Positions 1 through 14,244 of a DNA stretch of 64,000 nucleotides are shown here, piece after piece. A program made the position numbers and the translations under genes. How positions within the stretch are numbered: position 1 is the first letter of the stretch; each line of letters begins with the position of its first letter. Location: positions 6,702,001-6,766,000 of the forward strand of contig NC_091006.1 of assembly GCF_041146395.1 (NCBI RefSeq), written 5' to 3'. Below the pieces are notes generated by a model, which ran no database searches, was not told where the DNA came from, and worked only from the letters and a program-made list of their open reading frames with translations. Source of the DNA: Eulemur rufifrons. Taxonomy: Eukaryota > Chordata > Mammalia > Primates > Lemuridae.

Positions 1-815
1 GGAGGCTGGAGGAGGCTGGGCAGCTCCCTCCTTGGGAGGCAGGACCCTGGAAAAGGAGAAGCTGGAGATAAGGAGAGGCCGGTGGGTGGGGAGGAGGGGG
101 AGGGAGGGAGCCTCCTCCCACCAGCCAAGGTTGAAAATCCAGAATCTGTGAAATACAGGACAGATTTATTTGCATAACACTTTAAAACATTTTCAAGACA
201 ATGTACAAAAGGCTTGGGGAAAATTTTGCAACATTTTGGACAGCATAAAGTTAATAGCTATAATATGTAAAGAGTGCTTACAAACTGACAAAAAGAAATC
301 ACTCCCCCGCCACACACACACTAAGGACAGGCCCAAGAGGGGGAGAGGGAGGGAAGATCTGCCACTCCCACTCCAAGAGCCAGGAGACTTTCTTAACTAA
401 GGTTAGAAATCATTAATCTACAATATAAAATAAATGGTGGCCCTGTGGAGCTGTATAAAATTTTAAAAATTAAAAAAAAACGGCAAAAAACAAAACAAAA
501 CAACAACAACAAAACCCAACCCATCTAGGGAAAATGGACTCAATTCAGATATTAATAATAAAATGAGCTCTTACCACTCAGCAAGCAGAAACTAAAAAGC
601 CAAAGGGAACACTAAGGAACAGCACAGAAAGGGGAGGGAGGTGGGGACCCCAGGGCTGGACAGAGACGTGGACATCTGGGAGCCTGGCCAAGGCCACCTG
701 AGGCTCTTTGGAATCCTTGGCCTCCTGCCAGACAAGAACGGGGTCAAGAGTGTAGACGTACTGCCCAGACAGGCGAGGGTTCAGTGGCTCTGTGAGCAAG
801 TGCAAGTCTGGGCCT
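1..815. other. No gene recognised; A-rich, L1-like 3' end text
   Basis: G/A-rich text in the first 120 bases is followed by AT-rich sequence with an A-rich run at about 466-512. The stretch around 255-300 resembles the 3' end of an old L1 element. Short open frames here have no recognisable domain. In human the next gene to the left of the interferon cluster is SYCN, and no trace of it is visible here. Confidence 0.4.
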
Positions 816-1610
816 CAGTTTTCTGATGTATAAAATGGACAGTATTCCTTCCTATACCATAGGGTTGTGGTGACGATTACAAGGGATGCTGGAAGGTGTG
901 TGCAGGTTAGGAGAACAGCCGATGGAGCCTGGGTCCAATTCCCAGCTCCCCCATGAGCTTGTGCACAAGATCGCACCTCAAGGCCCCATGAAGGCACTAA
1001 TGGTATCTACTGCAGAGTATAAGCAGTAAATGAATTAATCCATATAACAGTAGGGGCCACCCTTGGTAAGTGCCATATGAGCATTTGCCATCATTATTAT
1101 TACGACAACCCTTAGCGCAGTGCCTGGCACATAGTAAAGGCTCAATAAACATAAACCATCACAACGCCATAACACCAACAGTCTGCTGTCATCCATGGTC
1201 ACTCAGCCAACCCTCCTCCCTACTGATGCCCCTCAGACTCTGTGTCCTCCACCTTGGGCAGGACAGGACTATTGTTAAATCCACAGGCTGGAAACACTGG
1301 GAAGTGGGTTCAAATTTTGGCTCCACCACCTGCTTGCTGAGCGCCCTTGGGCAAGTGAACTTACCTCTCTGAGCTTCAGTTTCCTCCTACCTTCACTGGG
1401 GCAATAGAAAATGTGGTCTCTGTATAAAGTAACTTGCAAAACACAAAACGTTATGAACAATCCATATCATTGTTATTTGTAAATATAATTAAATACTTAA
1501 TATATAATATTGCATGAATACAATAGTATAAATGCTAATATCGAAAGCGTGAAATACAGTGCCCAGCACATGACAGGGACTCAGCAAACGGAAGCTGTTA
1601 TGACTGTTCC
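815..1610 (+). repeat. Cluster of MIR fragments
   Basis: Three stretches carry the MIR core in plus orientation. They are about 815-1060 (CTCAGTTTTCTGATGTATAA), 1070-1160 (GTGCCTGGCACATAGTAAAG) and 1285-1480 (a GGGCAAGTGAACTTACCTCT-type core). A further GTGCCCAGCACATGACAGG tail lies near 1560. No coding signal is seen. Confidence 0.7.
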
Positions 1611-1760
1611 CATAAGACTCTGAGATCCTGGCCTTTGGTCTTAGTTCTCCTTTTCTGTCATGACCCCATGAAGTCTACTCTCCAGCTGCTAACTTCCCAG
1701 AGGGCCTCCCTGACCCCAGGGACACAGAGTCCCTGCCCTCTGGCTCTGTACCACGGGGGA

Positions 1761-2410
1761 CACAGGGATGGAGACACATAAGTGTAGCAGTCACCTAGAG
1801 CCCAGCCCACCCAGGAGGCCATGAGCTCCGATCCATATAGGGACATGGGCAGGGAGACCCTGATGGGGAGATGGAAACAAGGACACTGTACAGGACCCAC
1901 TGGGGCACAGCACACAGCCAGCAGCCAACAGACTCGGTCTCAGGTGTGGGCACACTTTCAATCCACACGGGCGGCGGTGTAGGGACACCCTTCCCACAGT
2001 CAGCCACGGATGGCCACTGATTCTCACTGCTGAATCCTGGAGAGCTGCACACAAGAATGTAGACAATGTAGACACGTGCTTGATATCTGGTCCTGGAGAA
2101 ACAGTGACAGATAGCCCTGTCCCCCGACGGGACCACACAGCCACCATCACAGACAAGCTCCCTGTCCTCCACCACTCCTGCCACAAACCCCACAAAATCC
2201 CACAGGTGCAAAATCTCACGCACACATCTGACATGCTCATGAGAGCACACATGTGACACATACGTGTGACACACAGATGCTCACGCATGCTCACCTAGAA
2301 ATAATTTCCTCACTGTTTATTAACACAAGCTAGACACAGAGTAGAAAAATAAGCATCTCCTTGTCACATCCTTTTTTTAATTTTTAAAAATTTATTTATT
2401 TATTTATGTA
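1761..2410 (-). repeat. Inverted repeat IR1, left arm (650 bp)
   Basis: This is the reverse complement of 3125-3774 with one visible mismatch in 650 bases, in the segment near 2180-2190. The inner end includes the AT-rich tail of the Alu that sits at the right arm, yet no Alu body is present here. The left arm is therefore most simply the copy and the right arm the template. Overlapping open frames of 159-167 codons occur in both arms only because the arms are identical. They start at non-ATG or isolated codons and show no domain. Confidence 0.95.
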
Positions 2411-2784
2411 CTTATGCAACACACAGCATTTTCATTTAAATTATGTGCTACCTATAATGTTTATGTTTGGATACAACCCTGATAGAGACAAACACTTTAT
2501 TTTTTTCTTCTAGTGACAATTTCATGTGTGTAGCCATCTCCTTTTTTAGGATCTGCTGAAAAATGTAGAATCAAGGTTGTGCGATCTGAAAAGATTTCCT
2601 ACTATACAAATCAAAATATATCCGTATTAAAAATAAACAAATCTGTCATTCTTCCCACTGCATTCCCAGAGTCCTTAGCGATGCCCCTGCTAGAACTCTA
2701 TTCACATTGTGTTCGGATTAGTGATTTATCATCTGACTCTCTGAAGGGCGCATGGGTTCCTCCAGGGCTGGACGTTCTTCCATT
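2411..2784. other. Spacer of IR1, no gene
   Basis: AT-rich single-copy sequence between the left arm and the Alu. No gene, RNA or recognisable repeat is seen. Confidence 0.5.
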
Positions 2785-2798
2785 TAAAAAAAGGATGT

Positions 2799-3156
2799 GG
2801 CCGGGCGCGGTGGCTCACGCCTGTAATCCTAGCACTCTGGGAGGCCGAGGTGGGTGGATCGCTGGAGCTCAGGAGTTCGAGACCAGCCTGAGCAAGAGCG
2901 AGACCTCGTCTCTACTAAAAATAGAAAGAAATTATCTGGCCAACTAAAAATATATATAGAAAAAATTAGCCGGGCATGGTGGCGCATGGCAGTAGTCCCA
3001 GCTACTCGGGAGGCTGAGGCAGTAGGATCGCTTAAGCCCAGGAGTGTGAGGTTGCTGTGAGCTAGGCTGACGCCACGGCACTCACTCTAGCCTGGGCAAC
3101 AGAGCAAGACTCCGTCTCAAAAAATACATAAATAAATAAATAAATTTTTAAAAATT
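2799..3156 (+). mobile_element. Lemur-type Alu
   Basis: Full-length dimeric element starting GGCCGGGCGCGGTGGCTCAC and ending in an ATAAATAAA-rich tail. It is flanked by a target-site duplication, AAAAAAAGGATGTG, just before 2799 and at about 3157-3171. The tail and the right-hand target duplicate lie inside the IR1 right arm. Confidence 0.95.
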
Positions 3157-3774
3157 AAAAAAAGGATGTGACAAGGAGATGCTTATTTTTCTACTCTGTG
3201 TCTAGCTTGTGTTAATAAACAGTGAGGAAATTATTTCTAGGTGAGCATGCGTGAGCATCTGTGTGTCACACGTATGTGTCACATGTGTGCTCTCATGAGC
3301 ATGTCAGATGTGTGCGTGAGATTTTGCACCTGTGGGATTTTGTGGGGTTTGCGGCAGGAGTGGTGGAGGACAGGGAGCTTGTCTGTGATGGTGGCTGTGT
3401 GGTCCCGTCGGGGGACAGGGCTATCTGTCACTGTTTCTCCAGGACCAGATATCAAGCACGTGTCTACATTGTCTACATTCTTGTGTGCAGCTCTCCAGGA
3501 TTCAGCAGTGAGAATCAGTGGCCATCCGTGGCTGACTGTGGGAAGGGTGTCCCTACACCGCCGCCCGTGTGGATTGAAAGTGTGCCCACACCTGAGACCG
3601 AGTCTGTTGGCTGCTGGCTGTGTGCTGTGCCCCAGTGGGTCCTGTACAGTGTCCTTGTTTCCATCTCCCCATCAGGGTCTCCCTGCCCATGTCCCTATAT
3701 GGATCGGAGCTCATGGCCTCCTGGGTGGGCTGGGCTCTAGGTGACTGCTACACTTATGTGTCTCCATCCCTGTG
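3125..3774 (+). repeat. Inverted repeat IR1, right arm (650 bp)
   Basis: Partner of 1761-2410. Its inner 30 or so bases are the Alu tail, followed by the Alu target duplicate, so this copy keeps the original insertion context. Its outer end stops three bases before the left arm of a second inverted repeat. Confidence 0.95.
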
Positions 3775-3777
3775 GAG

Positions 3778-4122
3778 ACCTTGATTTTAGCCCAGTGAGA
3801 CCCCTTTCGAACTTCTAACCGCCAGAACTATAAGATAATAAATTTGTGTTGTTTTAAAGCACTAAGTTTGTAGCCATTTGTTATGGCAGCAATAGGAAAC
3901 TAAAACACAACTGATCCAGGCTTGCTCTTGGAATCTTTCCCTATCTTTAAGGCCCCTGGTTAATGATAATCCAAACCAACACCTAAGATCAGGAAACACA
4001 TTGTGTACTTTCCAGGTGCCTGAAAGAATCTCAGCCCACTGCGCTTGTCATCGGATGTGAGCCACGCAGCAGTCCTACAAAGGAAGTGTGAAGCCTTCAG
4101 TACAGATGTGGGAAAAGAAAAA
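3778..4122 (+). repeat. Inverted repeat IR2, left arm (345 bp)
   Basis: Reverse complement of 6363-6707 with one visible mismatch (CCGCCAGAA here against CCGCTAGAA). The first 125 bases are the 3' end of an MLT1 LTR cut off at the arm border. In the partner the same LTR continues past the border, so this arm looks like the copy. Confidence 0.95.
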
Positions 4123-4258
4123 TATTCAGATCACTACTTAGGTTCACATCAGAACTCATTACAATTGTGTGGTGATGTGTCACTGAGTGGGATTACTTCT
4201 ATATTATTCTTAAGGGACAGTATAACCCCAAAGCAGCCATAACTGTGTGGTTTGGAAG

Positions 4259-4443
4259 CAGTGGTTCTCAAAGTGTGCTCCCTGGGCCAAACAGCACCAG
4301 CATGCTCTAGGAACTTGCTAGAAGTTCAGATTCTCAGCCCCACCCCAGCCCCACTCTGAAACTGTAGGGGTGGTGCCCGACAGTGAGAGGTTAACAAGCC
4401 CTCCTGGTACTTCCACTGCACACTCAAGTTTGAGAACCACTGG
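4259..4443 (+). mobile_element. MER5A-type hAT transposon
   Basis: The ends are inverted: CAGTGGTTCTCAAAGTGTG at the left and TTTGAGAACCACTG at the right. The length of about 185 bp and the internal GCACCAGCATGCTCTAGGAA core fit the non-autonomous MER5A family. Confidence 0.85.
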
Positions 4444-6258
<1,815 letters not shown>

Positions 6259-6362
6259 CTTTATTCTTTATTTATTTATTCTTTCTTTCTTTCTTTGAGT
6301 TTGGTGTGCTGTTCTTTTGCTAACATTTGAGGCAGATTGTTCACTTGATCGTTCTTGACCTT

Positions 6363-6707
6363 TTTTTCTTTTCCCACATCTGTACTGAAGGCTTCACACT
6401 TCCTTTGTAGGACTGCTGCGTGGCTCACATCCGATGACAAGCGCAGTGGGCTGAGATTCTTTCAGGCACCTGGAAAGTACACAATGTGTTTCCTGATCTT
6501 AGGTGTTGGTTTGGATTATCATTAACCAGGGGCCTTAAAGATAGGGAAAGATTCCAAGAGCAAGCCTGGATCAGTTGTGTTTTAGTTTCCTATTGCTGCC
6601 ATAACAAATGGCTACAAACTTAGTGCTTTAAAACAACACAAATTTATTATCTTATAGTTCTAGCGGTTAGAAGTTCGAAAGGGGTCTCACTGGGCTAAAA
6701 TCAAGGT
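6363..6707 (-). repeat. Inverted repeat IR2, right arm (345 bp)
   Basis: Partner of 3778-4122. About 214 bases of single-copy sequence and the 3' end of an antisense MLT1 LTR make up the arm. The LTR runs on beyond 6707, so this is the ancestral context. Confidence 0.95.
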
Positions 6708-6838
6708 GTCGGTAGGGCTGTGTCCTTTCTGGAGGTTCTAGGGCAGAATCCATTTCCATACATTTTCCAGTGTCTAGAGGCCACTTGCAGTCCTTAGCTT
6801 GTGACCCCTTCCCTCCTCATCAAAGCCAGCAACATTGC
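6577..6838 (-). mobile_element. MLT1-type MaLR LTR, partial
   Basis: Antisense MLT1 text: GTTTCCTATTGCTGCCATAA, CTTAGTGCTTTAAAACAAC, then TCAAGGTGTCGGTAGGGCTG. It is cut by the next Alu at about 6840. Confidence 0.85.
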
Positions 6839-6840
6839 TT

Positions 6841-7086
6841 ATTTATTTATTTGTTTTTTTGAGACAGAGTCTCACTCTGTCGCCCCAGGTAGAGTGCAGT
6901 GGCATCATCATAGCTCACAGCAACCTCAAACTCCTGGGCTCAAGCAATCTTCCTGCCTCAGCCTCTCGAGTAGCGGGACTAGAGGCATGCACCACCATGC
7001 CTGGCTAATTTTTCCATTTTTGGTAGAGACAGGGTCTCGCTCTTGTTCAGGCTAGTCTCAAACTCCTGACCTCAAGCGATCCTCCC
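6841..7086 (-). mobile_element. Alu, antisense, truncated
   Basis: Starts with a T-rich tail and TTGAGACAGAGTCTCACTC. It stops at TCAAGCGATCCTCCCC without the usual head of the element. Confidence 0.85.
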
Positions 7087-7386
7087 CTAACTTGAGGAAG
7101 AGGCTGAAACATGGAGGATGGCAAGGCTGAAAGATGGGAAGAATCTGAGTTATTGATATCACTGGTGTGATTTCCAGAATTAGCCACACCTGATCTATCT
7201 TGTCCTCACACTTTTTATATGAGATTATAAATTCTTGATTTTTACGCAAATTGAGTTGGGATTTTCCATTATTTAAGCAAAATAAATCCTGATAAATAAA
7301 TTTGCATTTTATATATAATAGGATGGCTCTATTTGTTCTATAACCATACATGATGTGCCAATATTTCATGGGTAAAAAAGAGAATC
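7087..7386. other. AT-rich intergenic, no gene
   Basis: AT-rich text with a 103-codon open frame that lacks any recognisable domain. No repeat was identified with confidence. Confidence 0.4.
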
Positions 7387-7756
<370 letters not shown>

Positions 7757-8039
7757 CTAGACCACTCTGCTCCAGCAGACTATGGTGTTCAGAACCATGG
7801 AGAGCGGCCCAGGGTTGCTGCCTTCTCTACACCCAGACTAGCTCTTCTTGGTGGGGGAGTTTCCAGTGGCCGATTCCTTTTATGGATCACAGTTCAGAAG
7901 ATGACAAGGGAACTGTTAGGATAAGAGTCTTTGCTGCTATTGGCTTATCAGGTGGTCCATTTTGGATCTGAACTTAAGGTGATTTATATGCACAAGAATA
8001 AAGCTAATTTGTCCTTCTTGAAATCAGAATTGGAGATGT

Positions 8040-9060
<1,021 letters not shown>

Positions 9061-9996
9061 TGGTGTTGGTGGAGGGAGGGACATAGAGACCAATGAACAC
9101 AATAGAAAACCCAGAAATATTTAACACATCCACACAAATGTACTCAACTGATTCATGACAAAGGTGCAAAACTAATTCAATAGAGGAAAAATATTTGAGA
9201 ACCACAAAAGAATATTTGAAATGCACATGAGTCATACATCTTAAGGATAAATGGATATTTATAAACCTATCACTCAGCTTAAAACACAGAACACCATAAT
9301 ACCATCGGAGCTACCTATGTGCCGTCCCTGATTCCATTCACCTGGCGCCCCAGCTAACCACCACCGTGAATTTTTGTTCTGTTTTGTTTATCATTCTATT
9401 GATTTTCCCTTTGGCTTAACCACACCTGAGTGGGTGGTTTAATTGTTGTTGAACCTTACAAAAATGTTATCTTATTCTATGTAGCTTTCTGTAGCTTGGT
9501 GTTTGAACTCAACACTATGTTCCTGTACCTGTTAGAATTAGATGCCGAGATGGAGCTGGGAGTGTGAGAGGTGGATTGGTAGGCACTGTCTGGGGAAAGG
9601 ACACTGTCTGGGGCAGGAAGCAGAAGCTGGCAGGAAAAGCCTGAAACTGGGACACAGTTAGGACACATCCGGGAAAGGAAAGGGATGAGGTGGGATTGGG
9701 CAGGGAAGGGCTCAGATATGATGCATTTGTGACAAAGTCTTGACCAATGCGATGGGGAGCTCCAGAGCAATGGTTATCCCTTAGAGGAGCCTCCTGCTGG
9801 GTCGATGTGGCCTAACCTTGGTAGCCATGTTCGGTAGTCGCCTATGGCTTCCCTGCAAGGCTGAGGCAGACCCTGAAGGGACTGCCCCGCTTGCAGCTGA
9901 GTGGCGAGTTCTTTTTTGAAGGGGGATCCAAATGGTGCTTCGCCTCCGCTGCCGCAGTTCTAAGACACATCCGTGTTGAAATGTGCAAGAGTTCAC
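9061..9996. other. Old L1-like then single-copy sequence, no gene
   Basis: The first 400 bases look like the tail of an old L1 (ACTCAACTGATTCATGACAA). The remainder is moderately GC-rich single-copy DNA with open frames of 70-97 codons on the minus strand that carry no recognisable motif. Confidence 0.4.
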
Positions 9997-10332
<336 letters not shown>

Positions 10333-11061
10333 GTTCATTCACTTTCCTGCTGGACTATTCTATGCCCCAATTTCATTTCTCCCTCTGTTAGTGGCTATTT
10401 GGGTTGTTTCCAATTTTTTCCTATTACAAACAATGCTACAAAGAACACACGTGTACTCTATGGGTCTCCAGTGCGTGCACGCGAGAGTTTCTCTTGACGT
10501 ATCTTAGGTGTGGGATTTCTGGCTCATAGGATCTGCACATCTTAAACCTTACGAGATAGTGCCAAAATGTTTTCTAGTAGATTCTTTAACACACCCTTTA
10601 TCCTTACACTACATTCCTCTTTTCACTTTAAACTAGCTTGAGTGGGTTTCTATTGCTTGCAATCAAATTAATTCTAACCCACCTAAGTCATCAAAAGTGA
10701 CTTCTTGATGACAACTCTCTCTGTGATTTTCCTCCCAAGAGATCCCCACCCTGACGAGTCACCTCAGGTTTAGAATCACTGGAGGTTATGGGTGAATGAA
10801 CCGCAAATACAAGTTTGACACGTGTCCTTGGAAACACATGCGCACGTGCAGATCCGAGGTCCATGGTGATGCCATTGTCCACTGATCTGGCCCAGCCACA
10901 GCTGCCCTCTAGACATCTCATTATTTGGCCTAAGGACTGCTTGTGATGTTTAAGTCACTTGCAATTAAATCTTTCATGACTTGTAGCAGAAATCATCCTC
11001 AGTGATCTTTTCACTCCTCGTCCATTCTTTTTTTCTTTTTCATGCTGTCTTCCATTCCCCA

Positions 11062-11069
<8 letters not shown>
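10333..11069. other. L1-like antisense trace then single-copy DNA
   Basis: The text TTTGGGTTGTTTCCAATTTT at about 10398 is typical of the 3' UTR of old L1 elements in antisense. From 10640 to 11069 there is no identifiable gene or repeat. Confidence 0.45.
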
Positions 11070-11120
<51 letters not shown>

Positions 11121-11121
11121 A
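11070..11121. repeat. (CT)n(CA)n microsatellite
   Basis: A CT dinucleotide run passes directly into a CA run, about 50 bases together. Confidence 0.98.
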
Positions 11122-11234
11122 GCTGCAGTCGTGGATGCTGGCAGGTGTTCAATCATTTATACAGTCACATAACCAAACAAGATCAATGTCACAAATTGTT
11201 TTTCTCATAGTTTATTGTCAAGAATTGTATGAAG

Positions 11235-11573
11235 GGCCGGCTGCGGTGGCTCACACCTGTAATCCTAGCAATCTGGGAAGCCGAGGTGGGAGGATCGCTC
11301 GAGGTCAGGAGTTCGAAACCAGCCTGAGCAAGAGCAATACCTCATCTCTACTAAAAATAGAAAGAAATTATATGGACAGCTAAAAAATATATATATAGAA
11401 AAACTAGCCGGGCATGGTGGCGCATGCCTGTAGTCTCAGCTACTTGGGAGGCTGAGGCAGAAGGATTGCTTAAGCCCAGGAGTTTGAGGTTGCTGTGAGC
11501 TAGGCTGATGCCACGGCACTCACTCTAGCCCGGGCAAGAGAGCAAGACTCTGTCTCAAAAAAAAAAAAAAAAA
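11235..11573 (+). mobile_element. Lemur-type Alu
   Basis: Full-length dimer. The target duplicate AAGAATTGTATGAA is seen just before the head and again after the A-tail. Confidence 0.95.
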
Positions 11574-11693
11574 AGAATTGTATGAAAAGCACAAGAACAA
11601 GTGTTTTCTGAGGGCTTCACAAACAAATAGAGGTCTGGAGACAATAACATACAGGAGGTAGTTGGTACATAAATAAGAGGCTGGGACAGTTCT

Positions 11694-12413
11694 ATGGTTT
11701 GAGTGCTGGTCCCCTCCAAAACTCATGTTGAAACGCGGTCCCCAATGTGGCAGTATTGGCCAGGCGTGGTGGCTCACACCTGTAATCCTAGCACTCTGGG
11801 AAGGCTGAGGTGGGAGAATTGCTTGAGCTCAGGAGTTCGAGACCAGCCTGAGCAAACGCGAGATGCTGTCTCTATTAAAAATAGAAAAATTATCCAGGAA
11901 TAGTGGTATGTGCCTGTAGTCCCAGCTACTCAGGAGGCTGAGTCAGGAGGATCCCTTGAGCCCAGGAGTTTGAGGCTGCTGTGAGCTACAATGACGGCAC
12001 TGCACTCTACCCAGGGTGACAGAGTGAGACTCTATCTCAAAAAAAAAAAAAAAAAAAAAAGTGGCAGTATTGAAAGGTGGGGCCTTTAAGAGGTGACTGG
12101 GTCAGGAGGCACTGCCCTGCTGCACGGGTCAATCCATTCATGGACTAATGGATTTCTGGGTTGATGTGGTGTCCTGGGGGTGAGACTGGTGGCTTTATGA
12201 GGCAGGGAAGAGAGACCTGAGCTAGTGTGCTTGGCACCCGCACCGTGGTATACCCTCTGCAGAGTCCCCACCAGCAGGAAGGCCCTCACCAGATGAGGCC
12301 CTCGACCTTAGACTTCTCAGACTCCATAACCGCAATAAGTAAATTCCTTTTCTTTATAAACTGCTCGGTTTCAGGTGTTCTGTTATAATCAGCAGAAAAC
12401 AGGCTAAGACAGG
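11694..12413 (+). mobile_element. MST/THE1-type MaLR LTR with an Alu inside
   Basis: The LTR starts TTCTATGGTTTGAGTGCTGG and ends with CTCGGTTTCAGGTGTTCTGT and AACAGGCTAAGACA. An Alu at 11758-12060 splits it and is flanked by the target duplicate GTGGCAGTATTG. The LTR ends about eight bases from the decayed last exon of the interferon pseudogene, so it sits at that gene's 3' side. Confidence 0.85.
11758..12060 (+). mobile_element. Alu
   Basis: Dimeric element with a 22-base A-tail and a perfect 12-base target duplicate, inside the MaLR LTR. Confidence 0.95.
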
Positions 12414-12565
12414 TTGCAGGGGCAGGCACTTGGGTCTCCACTAGTGACACACTTCATAAAGAGGCAGAAGAGGTCTAAGACGACAGAGGGCTGAGGCAGC
12501 CTCGGGCCTCCCGTGGGAAAGACATTAATTCATGAACCCAAAATCCTTCCCCAGGTCCCGGACAC

Positions 12566-13531
12566 CAGTCCCCCTCCTGGTCACTCACCTTCCTCGGGGC
12601 CTCCTGGAGCCGGTCCAGCCAGTGCTGGAGGTGGCCCCGGGGCCTGGGGCCTGCAGTGGGCGGAGCCGGACCCTGTGGGCAGAGGGGGCAGGTGTGAGGC
12701 AGGGCCTGGCCGCAGGGGGAGGGCGGGGGTCACAGCCCAGAGACATGGGGACCCCGGGGCTGAGCACTCACACAGACCTGGAGCTAGGACTGGATGTGGC
12801 GCAGGGTGCTAAGGGGCTGGTCCAGGACGTCCCCCAGGGTCGAGTTAGCCACGGCCCCCAGGACCTTCTGTGTCAGGCCCAGCTCAGCCACCAGGGCCTG
12901 GGGGCGCTCCCACACCTGAGGAAGGAGGCAGGAGACAGGAGAGATTCCACGTGAGACAGAACAGGTGGGGCGGGAGAGAGGAACAGGAGAAGAAGACAGG
13001 TGGGGGACAGGTGAGAGGGCACAGCCAATGTGGTCAGGTAGCGGGATAAGGAGGCACAGGTTGTGGGGGACAGAGAGGGACAGGCCAGAAGCAGAAGGTG
13101 ACAGGGCCAAGGAGGCAGCCAGAAGAGCGGGGCTGGGGAGGACAGGGCTGCTCCTGCCTCTGCTGACTCACCTGCAGCTGCTTCAGGCTCCAGGGCCTGG
13201 GGAAGGGGCGGGAGCCACACCTTCGGTCCCGGTCCCTCGGCAAGAGGGACCCTTCCTAGGGAGCAAGGGCACAGGTGAGCCCCAGCAGGAGGGGTGGGAG
13301 GTGGAGCACGCAGTGCGATGGCAGGACGGCTGAGAAGGGGCGAGGGGAGGCTCACTCCCAGGAGGACGGTAGCGGCACCTCCTCGCAGTCAGAGCTGGAG
13401 CCAGCCCGCTGCGGGGGCCGGGGAGCCCGGGAAGGAAGGGTGGAGGCCCCCTTTCAGCGGAGCCAGCACGGTGACCCAGGAGGGAGGGGTGGAGGGCAGC
13501 CCCCAGCAGCAGGGGCAGCGGGGAGACTCAC
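12566..13531 (-). other. Gene-conversion-like tract in the pseudogene
   Basis: From the intron donor at 13531 to 23 bases into the last intron at 12566, sequence including introns is very close to 27568-28534 of the intact gene. Both flanking exons are strongly diverged. Part of the fourth-exon homologue (reading DQPLSTLRHIQS) and the following intron instead match the IFNL1-type gene, so the tract is a mosaic. Confidence 0.75.
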
Positions 13532-13903
13532 TGAGGTGTCCTTCGCTGCCTTAAGGCCTCACCTCACCTGGATTCATTTGCGGTTCCTGAGCCTCTGTGA
13601 CCAGGAGGACGCAGGGTCCTCCTTGGCCCGGTTGCTCCAGGGGCCCACCCAGCCTTGTCCAGCCTCTGGTCTGGGTCCCCTCATTTGGGTCTCAGCCTGC
13701 TGCTCTGTGTCCGAGCGTTTCTGAACTTCCAGCCCCGTCGGCGACATCCTTCCTGCCCGAGCTCCACGGCGCAGCGCGTGGCCCCGACAGAAGGGCCGTC
13801 CCGTGACGCAGGAAAACCTGCCCGAGGTTGGCGCTGGCCGCCCGGGGAAGCCCCAGGCTGGGGACGCCGGAGTGGGCCGTGGCCAGGTGACGCAGGTGAG
13901 CCC

Positions 13904-13919
13904 AGGGAAAGGGAAACTG
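13904..13919 (-). promoter_or_regulatory. ISRE-type site in the pseudogene promoter
   Basis: Reads CAGTTTCCCTTTCCC on the minus strand, matching the AGTTTCNNTTTC consensus. It lies at the place of the distal site of the intact gene (26919-26933). Confidence 0.6.
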
Positions 13920-14244
13920 GCTCCCGTGGCTCTGTGCTCCCCTACCGGAAGGTGACTTCCCAAACGGGACAATCCTGGGGCTATAGCAGCCTCAGCCCAC
14001 AAGGAGGAGCCACAGGTCCCCGGACGGGGCCGGGGCGGAGGTGGGGGCTTGTCTGCCTGCAGCCTGCCCGAATGTGGGGGGCAGTGAGGGGACACCCTGG
14101 AAGTATTTTCATGAAGGGTCCTGGGCTCCTAGAGGGGGGCTGCGTAGGGAGACCACCCAGGGAGAGGGCAGGGTGGGAGGTGGGGGACAGAGTCAGTGAG
14201 GCCGAGACAGCGGAGCGTAAGGAAAGGCCAGCCCCCCCTACTGT

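Larger units (their letters stand above)
12422..13925 (-). pseudogene. Interferon-lambda pseudogene (IFNL3 position)
   Basis: This is a minus-strand copy of the IFNL2/3-type gene, at the position of human IFNL3. Three middle exons are intact in structure: 13172-13255 (28 codons), 12772-12915 (48 codons, reading VWERPQALVAELGLTQ) and 12589-12672 (28 codons). All have proper GT/AG borders. The exon at 12772-12915 has an in-frame TAG at 12784-12786, where the homologues have a CAG glutamine codon. The last exon (about 12422-12512) is recognisable only by weak homology to the GCLEASVTFNLF exon, with deletions and a stop. On the 5' side the ATG exon, intron and most of the signal-peptide exon are missing. 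Only about 30 bases before the donor at 13531 align, with a one-base loss. Promoter homology returns at about 13690-13925. Not translatable as a cytokine. Whether it is transcribed cannot be seen. Confidence 0.9.

Noticed and set aside
3241..3744. Matching 167- and 159-codon frames in both arms of IR1 as a duplicated gene
   Set aside because: The frames are the same only because the arms are nearly identical. They overlap each other, have no domain or promoter, and are cysteine- and methionine-rich in a TGTG-biased stretch.
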